Assembly: GCA_020056455.1 (NCBI GenBank)
Contig: JAGVHR010000157.1
Location: forward strand, 1-33,064
Direction: 5' to 3'
DNA length: 33,064 nucleotides
Source: Thermodesulfovibrionales bacterium
Lineage (GTDB): Bacteria; Nitrospirota; Thermodesulfovibrionia; Thermodesulfovibrionales; UBA6898
This document shows positions 17,701 to 25,100 of this stretch, piece after piece. A program made the translations under genes and the position numbers. Below the pieces are notes generated by a model. That model did no database searches. It saw nothing but the letters and a program-made list of their open reading frames with translations, and had not been told where the DNA came from. The first letter of the stretch is position 1; each line of letters starts with the position of its first letter.

Positions 17701-18530
17701 AAGGTAAAGTGGGGCAACTGGTCTGACTCAATGGCTTCCCTCAGTGCATTATTCGACGGATGATTCAGGAACCCTTCTGCCAGAGACTTGATGGAGTTCT
17801 CGACCGCTTCGGATAGACCTTCTCGAATGCGGGAGCCTGAATCAAGTGCGTCCTGATGATATTTTTCGATAAGGCTCTCGGCTCCTCCATCCTGCCTGAC
17901 CGGCATCCGGGAGGCATGAATAAGGCGGTACATGATCGCAAAGTCGGCAAAATGCTCTTCTTCCATCATGGACTGAAGATCAAACTCTATGAAAGACAAT
18001 TTCACAAGCCGGCTGCTGTCCCTAAGAAGGCGGAGATAAATGCCGTTTGTGACAACAGCATAGAGATGTTCGGTAATGTTGATATACTCCTGCACCAAGG
18101 CATGGGGTGACATCCGGGGGCCGCTGTCTTCCCGTTTTTTGTCGAGGCTGTCATTGAAGCCCATGATATGGATCGGAAAGCCGTCCAGCTTAGCGGTGCG
18201 ATGACTAATGGCGTAAGACTTGCCGCTTATCTCCTCAGCTCGTGCAACCTCGGCATCATAGCCGAGGATTCCCAAAAGTGGGAGTATCCAGTATTTCCTG
18301 GTTTCTGAGGTGCCCGTCCCCTTATCGCCGAGACGTTCACGCTGGCGGTTGAATATGCGCCATAGGTCATGGGCATCTGCCCAGGCACGGGCTATCTCAT
18401 CTTTTACCTTGATGCGTGATTCAAAGTTGAAATCTTCAGGCCTCTGGCCTCCGAGTTCGCCCTGTTCGAGCTTGTCGAGTATGTCCGAGGAAAGTATGCT
18501 GCCTTCTATGCGGATAGTGGTGTATTTCAT
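14754..18530 (-). CDS. Adenine-specific DNA methylase, Eco57I/PglX/DrmMI type
   Basis: A 1258-residue class I N6-adenine methyltransferase. Motif I is [14 protein letters not shown] near residue 493, next to [10 protein letters not shown] and [22 protein letters not shown] (split for quotation). Catalytic motif IV is GNPPFLGN near 752. The N-terminal 400 residues include the [12 protein letters not shown] and EFDLQSMM strands typical of Eco57I-like proteins, without a nuclease motif I can point to. The C-terminal 350 residues are probably the target-recognition region. It would mark host DNA as self, as DrmMI does in class 1 DISARM or PglX in BREX. The 17 bases before the ATG (CAGTTAAAAACTATCTG) contain no ribosome binding site, which is odd and may follow from insertion of the toxin-antitoxin pair upstream. 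Confidence 0.88.
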   Translation of the reverse strand: [1258 protein letters not shown]

Positions 18531-18547
18531 CAGATAGTTTTTAACTG

Positions 18548-18979
18548 TTAAGGCGAGAAATCCCTGAGCAGGTTTATGTGCCCTTCTGCTTTTGCTTTTT
18601 TATAATACGCCTCATCTGCCGTAACAAACAACCCCTTGTTACTTATGGCAACAGCATGGTAAATGGCATCGTAAAAAGCAACTTTGTATTTTTTCATCAA
18701 TCTAAAAGCTTCACGACAAAGACTTGTAGACAGGGCAATACTCTCAAACTGAAAATCAAAAAACATCTTCATATAATCATTTGCCATATCCGGAACCTTC
18801 AGGGCAACCACATTGGCCACTTCAAAAATCCAATGAGACGGCAGCAGTATGGCATAAGTGCCAGCCAACCATGCCTGCAATAATTGAAGCGCCCTGGCAG
18901 CATCCTGTTCGTCAGGCCTGTCTTGAAACGCTATCTTTAATAACACAGAGGAATCCGGGATTATAACGTAAGGCTTCAT
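18548..18979 (-). CDS. vapC: VapC-type PIN domain toxin
   Basis: A 143-residue PIN protein with the four acidic positions in place: D9 in IPDSSVLL, E53 in HWIFEVANVV, D104 in FYDAIYHAVA, and D122 in VTADEAYY. This is the standard size and pattern of VapC toxins, Mg-dependent RNases that cut tRNA or rRNA. The ATG overlaps the stop of the upstream RHH-type gene by four bases (ATGA), the usual vapBC coupling. The pair sits between the SNF2 helicase and the methylase on the same strand. The exact RNA target cannot be read from the sequence. Confidence 0.87.
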   Translation of the reverse strand: MKPYVIIPDSSVLLKIAFQDRPDEQDAARALQLLQAWLAGTYAILLPSHWIFEVANVVALKVPDMANDYMKMFFDFQFESIALSTSLCREAFRLMKKYKVAFYDAIYHAVAISNKGLFVTADEAYYKKAKAEGHINLLRDFSP

Positions 18980-19221
18980 TTAGAGTCCCTGGCCCTATCA
19001 GCGCGCAGGACTTCCAATATTTCATCAGTACTTATAACCGGACATTTCTCACGCAACGTCATTAATTTTTCTACTGCCTTTTGTCTCCTGATACGCATAA
19101 GCTCCTTACTAAGAGCTTCATTAACAACCTTGCTTCTCATGCCGGCCGGAACTATTGCCTCAAACTCTTCAGCCAGTTCAGTCTTTATCATGAAATTTAA
19201 TCTTTTTGTTGCGGTAGCCAT
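18976..19221 (-). CDS. vapB: Ribbon-helix-helix-like antitoxin (VapB-type)
   Basis: An 81-residue protein beginning MATATKRLNFMIKTELAEEF. The RLNFMIKTEL strand followed by two helices (MRSKVVNEALSKEL) fits a ribbon-helix-helix DNA-binding fold, and the charged C-terminal tail (ISTDEILEVLRADRARD) is the likely toxin-neutralising segment. AGGAGG lies about seven bases upstream of the ATG. A candidate promoter and a perfect palindrome lie directly in front, as expected for an autoregulated toxin-antitoxin operon. The gene precedes and overlaps vapC. Confidence 0.82.
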   Translation of the reverse strand: MATATKRLNFMIKTELAEEFEAIVPAGMRSKVVNEALSKELMRIRRQKAVEKLMTLREKCPVISTDEILEVLRADRARDSK

Positions 19222-19247
19222 ATAAAACCTCCTGAGTCAATTAGTTA

Positions 19248-19283
19248 TATAATAATTATACGCAACATTTATACATATTACAA
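19248..19283 (-). promoter_or_regulatory. Promoter and palindromic operator of the vapBC-like pair
   Basis: On the minus strand TTGTAA (19283-19278) and a perfect TATAAT (19260-19255) are spaced by exactly 17 bases. The -10 is part of the perfect palindrome TATAATTATTATA (19260-19248), a likely operator for the antitoxin. The -35 overlaps the TAA stop of the SNF2 helicase gene. The pair can therefore be expressed separately from the surrounding operon. Confidence 0.6.
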
Positions 19284-22127
19284 GATTGCTGTTTGGTTGT
19301 CAGGCAACAGAATATAGACGCCCATCAAGTCCATAGGGAGCACAGGCTCTACTACCTTATAGCGGGTGCCACCCAGGACTTTCCTGAAGCGTTCATGGGC
19401 CTCAATAAGGATGTTTGCCCTTTCCATAGCAACTCTGTCTAACTCGGTCTTTAGTTCTGGGATCTCCACTAATTCATCAGTCAGCCACTGACCTCTCTCA
19501 TGCTCAGTCATGTTAGCTGATGGCAGGGCACTATTCATAAGCTCCATTGCACGCTCATGGGTGAGAGCCTTTTTCTCAGGCGGGCTGCCTTCGAAACCCC
19601 AGACAAACATCTCTTCAGCCACAAGCTGGCTTGCCCCTGATTTTTCCTGAATAACATTCCTGACCCTGAAGAGCAGAAGCGTAGTTTTGACAGCAACCTC
19701 TCTGCATCTTATAACCGCTGACCTGCCTGGCCCCTTGCCTTTGCTCTGCTTCATTGCATGGGCAATAAGCTGCTGACAGAGCTGTTCAACAAAAGCATGG
19801 TTACGACCGAGATACATATACCCCTCAGGTGCAGGAGAGTGAAAGGTCACCTTTAATCTGTTGGAGGTCGGGAGGGCTGATTTCAGAGATTCGGGAAGGT
19901 TCTGGGTAAAGAGGAGAAACCCCTTTTTATCTTTTGTAATCTGTACGCCGAGGATATTGTTAAGCGCATCCACCACAAAGGACTCTACCGTTTTGGGATT
20001 GCCAATGGCCTCATCCGATTCTTTCAGGTCGCTCTCTATCTCCTCAGCCTTAATCGAGTGCTGGGCAAAGATGGAGCGAGAGGCGGTCTCACGGTCAGCA
20101 GCCTTTTTTATCGCATGGCTGACCTCAAGCTCAGCCTTTATGACTATATCTATTTCACCGAAATCAAGGCTCTGCTGAAGGCTTTCAATTTTACTTTCTC
20201 TGGAGAACAAAACCGCCTGCATGACAGAATCCATCAGGGACTTGCTGTCTTCAGGGAAGGGGACAGAAATGCCCGTTGCCTTGCGGATCTCCTGAACCTT
20301 TCTTAAAAGGACTTTTAAGACAACGCCGTCTATGGGATTGTTCTTGCCGTAATAAAGATAGGTCTTCACAACCGGCTCGGTCTGGCCGAATCTGTCTATC
20401 CTGCCTTCCCGCTGTTCAAGGCGGTTGGGGTTCCAGGGGAGGTCATAATGCAGAACTGCCGTAAATTTGTCCTGAAGGTTAATGCCCTCGGACAGGCAGT
20501 CAGTAGCAACCAGCACACGAAGCGAATCCATCCTCATGCCGTCTATGCGTTCCTTGCGGACTTCATCAGGGTCCTCGCTGGTAACAACCTGGATGTCTAT
20601 GCCTCCAAAGCGCTTTAAAAGTTCCTGTTTCAGAAGTGCACCGATATATTGCGCGGTTGCGATATACCGGCAGAAGATCACCGGATGGAACCCCTTTCTG
20701 AGCCATCCCTCAATAACCGAAACAAGATCAATGACCTTGGCGTCATGCTGCAGCCCTTTCAATTCCTCAAGCCTCTCGGCAAAGTCCCGAATCTTTCTCA
20801 GTTCGCTATCAGTCCAGTCTGTTTTATCTATAACCCTGGTGGAGGGATAGTCTTTTTCAATGTCAAAGTCTTCATCTATGAGGGGATTGCTTTCGAGCTC
20901 AACCGTTTCGTAGCTCTCTTCAGCCTTGCTGGCGCGGTTCTTGAGCATTTCGAGTCCTGCAGCAGGAGATGACATGATCCCGCGTAAAAGAGCGAGCGCT
21001 GACCAGTAGCGCATCCTCATCTTGCCCTTATGTTCATCATGCTTTTGGGTAAGGCCAAGGGCAAAGTCCACTACATCAATATAAAAGGAGTGGTATTTGG
21101 AGGCTACCTCATACGCGATCTCTCCGGAGTCACGCTTTGGGAATGGCGTATCCTCCCCAAGCCACTTTTCAACATCAGCCCGCCGCCGCTGGACATAATA
21201 TTGGGCAAACTCCTTCCGCTTATCAGGGGAAGCAGTGGGGAGATCAAGATTGAAATAATCAGTATTAATGAGTGAAATCAGGGATCGGAACTGTTCCGGC
21301 TTTCCGCTATGCGGGGTTGCAGTCAACAGGATTATATGCTGATCTTTCTTGGCCGAGATATCCCTAATTAATGCATATCGCAATTGCTGATTGCTGTATT
21401 GAGACCCGGTTGGCTCAGAGCAGGTATGGGCCTCATCAACGATAACAAGTTCAGGACATTGCTCCACAAAGACTGCCCTGCGCTGGTCAGACTTAATGTA
21501 GTCTATCGAGATGATCTGATAGGGATAGTATGAATAGACGCTGGTATCCCCCTGGATCTCCCGGTCAAGGCGAGCCTGCGTGTTGGAACGGATAATTACG
21601 GCATCTATGCCGAATTTATCTTTAAGCTCCTCCTGCCACTGTTCACAGAGATGGGGAAGGACCACTATAGCAAACCTTTTAATCTCCTTGCGTTCGAGGA
21701 GTTCCTTCAGAATAACAAGTGCCTCGACTGTCTTTCCGACGCCGACATCATCGGCAATGAAGAGGCGATATGGCTTTTCCTGCCGCAATGCCATGATGAG
21801 CGGCACCATCTGATAAGAACGGGGTCTGAATGAAAGTTTTGCGAGAGACCTGAAAGGCCCTGCACCGCTCCGGAATGACAGCCTTGTGGCATTATAAAGG
21901 AGACGGGCAGAGGAGATATCCGAGAGGTCTTCAGTGGAAGGGACAGGGAAGTTGGTAGATTCTATCCTGTCCTCCGGAAACCTTAGCGGAAGAAATATGC
22001 CCGTTATTTCGTCTTCAGAACCGCCCAGTGGTTTGAGAAGCACAAGTTCTGGATCAGGGGATGGCTGAACAACCCAATCTCTGTCTCTGACACGAACCAA
22101 TGCCCCAGGTCTATATTTTGTTTCCAA
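19278..22127 (-). CDS. SNF2-family helicase, DrmD-like
   Basis: A 949-residue superfamily 2 helicase. The ATP site ADDVGVGKTVEA is near 125-136, DEAH near 231-234, motif III LLTATPHSG follows, and the C-terminal motor half has ATDCLSEGINLQ and motif VI NRLEQREGRIDRFGQ. This is the RapA/HepA-like SNF2 subfamily that includes DrmD of class 1 DISARM. It has about 300 residues beyond the motor core. The start is TTG at 22127, because the only upstream in-frame codons before a stop are non-starts; AAGG lies about ten bases before it. It follows the giant helicase by two bases, so the two are translationally linked. It would move along or remodel phage DNA together with the adjacent helicase and methylase. 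Confidence 0.87.
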   Translation of the reverse strand: METKYRPGALVRVRDRDWVVQPSPDPELVLLKPLGGSEDEITGIFLPLRFPEDRIESTNFPVPSTEDLSDISSARLLYNATRLSFRSGAGPFRSLAKLSFRPRSYQMVPLIMALRQEKPYRLFIADDVGVGKTVEALVILKELLERKEIKRFAIVVLPHLCEQWQEELKDKFGIDAVIIRSNTQARLDREIQGDTSVYSYYPYQIISIDYIKSDQRRAVFVEQCPELVIVDEAHTCSEPTGSQYSNQQLRYALIRDISAKKDQHIILLTATPHSGKPEQFRSLISLINTDYFNLDLPTASPDKRKEFAQYYVQRRRADVEKWLGEDTPFPKRDSGEIAYEVASKYHSFYIDVVDFALGLTQKHDEHKGKMRMRYWSALALLRGIMSSPAAGLEMLKNRASKAEESYETVELESNPLIDEDFDIEKDYPSTRVIDKTDWTDSELRKIRDFAERLEELKGLQHDAKVIDLVSVIEGWLRKGFHPVIFCRYIATAQYIGALLKQELLKRFGGIDIQVVTSEDPDEVRKERIDGMRMDSLRVLVATDCLSEGINLQDKFTAVLHYDLPWNPNRLEQREGRIDRFGQTEPVVKTYLYYGKNNPIDGVVLKVLLRKVQEIRKATGISVPFPEDSKSLMDSVMQAVLFSRESKIESLQQSLDFGEIDIVIKAELEVSHAIKKAADRETASRSIFAQHSIKAEEIESDLKESDEAIGNPKTVESFVVDALNNILGVQITKDKKGFLLFTQNLPESLKSALPTSNRLKVTFHSPAPEGYMYLGRNHAFVEQLCQQLIAHAMKQSKGKGPGRSAVIRCREVAVKTTLLLFRVRNVIQEKSGASQLVAEEMFVWGFEGSPPEKKALTHERAMELMNSALPSANMTEHERGQWLTDELVEIPELKTELDRVAMERANILIEAHERFRKVLGGTRYKVVEPVLPMDLMGVYILLPDNQTAIL

Positions 22128-22129
22128 CC

Positions 22130-25100
22130 CTATTTCACCTTCTTAAATACATCAGGCCTGCGGGCCACAAGGGCATCAAGGTCGTCTTTATAGTAGTAGA
22201 CAATAAGCTGGTCTCCCCTGTTTCGTATAGCATCCCGAACAACCTTGTCATTTGCCTTAACATCAGGCTCGTCGTGCGGGGTGCCATCACAAAAGACCCA
22301 TATATTCGGCTCGTAGAAGAAATCAGGCTGAACGAATATCCCCTCTACCCGCTTTTGGGCTGAATCCGGAAGCATCACCCCCCGCTGATACAGGAAGTCT
22401 ACGAACTTATGCTCAGTAGAGGAGTTGGGATCGCACTGTCTTTTAAGGGACTGGTAGTGTTCGTCATAGCTCCCTTTTGCCCTGTTGCCGATAATTTCAA
22501 CATTGCAGACACGGAGCTTTTCGAGGGCGTCTTTAATGGCGAATCGGTCTATCTTGTCATGGTAGGGCTGGTTATAGTAACTCAGAAGATCATCGTATGA
22601 TGCAGGGTCAGTATAAGATTCATCGTCAAATCGGCAGATTCTGGTGGCCTCTTCTATAATCTGCCTGAATATCCCTGCATCCTCTATGAACTGAGAGAGA
22701 ACCCCAAGGCTGCCTTCTGAGGCTTCATAAAGCATTATATTCTGCTGCTTCTCATCCCCCATGAGTACTGCTCCAATTTCACTGCTTTCCACCTGAAAGA
22801 CATTTTCTATTGCTCGTTTTATTGCATATTGAAGGGTAATGACACCTTCAGGCTCAAGGGCAAGGGCCTTGATCGGCTCTATATAGAGGGCATCTGCAGT
22901 ATCCCATGTAAAAAGCTTCACCGTACGGTTTTCTTCCTTTGCATCTTCTGTAACCTTGCTCTTCCATCTGCCGGACTGCAGTCCCATCAAGAATCCGTCT
23001 TCCTTGGAAGTCCGCCATTTTTTGTTTATCTGTACCAGTTTTGCTGTTGGGATAAAACGGACATTCAGGAACTCCTCTGCGTCATTCTTTATCAGCGCTG
23101 TCTTAACAGTATTGGGACCTCCGGGGACTGAGAAAAAGGTGCGAATATCATATCCCTGCCTGAGCCTTTCTTCTTCCTCACAAGTAATCCTTATCTCTTC
23201 GCTGCATTTGGTCTCACCCATCTCCAATAGGTCAGTAAAAATTTCTCTGTTGCTTGCATCGCTCAGGGACACGCCTGTGAAGGGACAGACCTCAAAGTCA
23301 TATTCATTATCCATGAGTATATAGCCTGCATTCTTGCTGATTTTTGCCTTATTGAAACTCTTGTCAGCCTCCTGCATCAGGATCTGATCAACCCTGTATC
23401 GAGTGCCATTATGATATATCCTGTTTCTTGGCCCAAATTCTCTCAGTGCTATAAACCGCGAGCGGGAAATATACTCTCCCGAATCACCTATGGGGATAAA
23501 CGTGCGGATCGGCAACCTGGTGAAATTGTATCCCGGAAGAAAACCCTCGGAGGCAAGATAGCGATAAGGATAAAATTCAGAAATGGAAACACTCTTTCCC
23601 TTAGTCTGTTCATTCCTCAGCAAAAATAGCTGTTTTTCGGCCTGCCGTTCACGCCGACGCGCGTCCATCAGCTCGGGGGAGCCTTCCTTATACCTGCCGT
23701 CCCGGATAATATTCTGGGCATCTATAAGCTGGGCCATAGCTGAACGGTAGAGCTTTCTCCAGCGATCAAAAGCCTTATCAAAACTCTTAGGCGCATTACT
23801 AAGGACAATATCTATCCACTCCTGAGTGAGCCATGAAGGAATGGCGCCGACAATGTTTTTCATGTCATCAATAAGCCGCGCAAATACAACCTTTATCTCT
23901 CCCCTCTGTCGCGGAGCAATATTCAATTTTTCTACAACATCGTTTTTGAGTTCCAACCGGTCAGTATTGGATTTATCGATGATATCAGAAACGCTCTGAT
24001 TCAGCTCATTCAGCCCGCTCTTCGCAATATAGAGAGAATGAAGGTGAGATTCCCATAGCTCCTTATTGAAAAGGTCGAATTTAGGCGGAGCGACAGCACC
24101 GGAGACCATCGCTTGTTTCACGCGGAAATAATGACGGTCATGAGGCGAATAATTGGAGCAATTTACAAATACCAAGGCTGCCTGACCGCTTCTGCCGGCA
24201 CGCCCGCTCCTCTGGGCATAGTTCGCCGGATTAGGCGGGACATTCCGCATATGCACGACATTCAGGGTGCTGATATCAACACCGAGTTCCATGGTAGGAG
24301 AACAGAACAAGGCGCTACACTCACCCTTTTTGAACTTATCCTCCCGTTCCTGGCGCATGTCAGTATTAAGCTGCCCGGTATGTTCCATCCCAATGAGCTG
24401 CTTCATACTTCCGAAGTCGATCTGGTACATATCCTGAAAGAATTTATTTGGAATAAGCTTAATCTCTTTATATATGCGAGTCCGTATCTTATCCGGAAGG
24501 ATTGTTTTTCCATCTCCCCTTTGCCATATTATCTGATCTATCTTGAGCTGGTAAAGCCTGGTCTCAGCACCTTTTCCCATAGGCCATGGTGTGCTTTTCA
24601 GCCAACCGGCATTTTCAAGAAGCGCCAGCAGGACTTTCATAAACTCTATATACTCCCCATCCCCCATCCTCTGATCATTTATTCTTGCAATATCCTTTAG
24701 GTAGCGTCCGAGTGGGGATCTTGGGCCAATGCTCTGTGTGTATATACGATTTCTGCTGGGCGGCAAGGTTTCAAGCCTCATATAATATGGCTCTTTTATG
24801 TCATCTTTGTTTTCGAGCGTCCAGGGCTCCCGCAACCTCTCACGAATTATCTTAGACTTCTCTTCAATGGCCCGCTGCGTCAGATATTCATTACTGTGCA
24901 GAGCATAACTTTTTCTGAAGTAATCGAGTATCTGATGGATAAGATCAGCCCTTTCTTCCTTCTTTAGGCCATAGATGAAAGGCAGGGATTCCCACGGTTT
25001 ATCCACAGAGCAGTTCTCTTCAACATTTTTGTATCCGATCTTAAGCAGCGCGCATTGTTCAAGGTTCGGCAATATGACACGCCATGCATGCCTGAGGTCG

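Noticed and set aside
24113-24700. 195-aa plus-strand ORF inside the giant helicase region
   Set aside because: It is antisense to the helicase motif VI region (QRSGRAGRSGQ), shows no domain and has no ribosome binding site.
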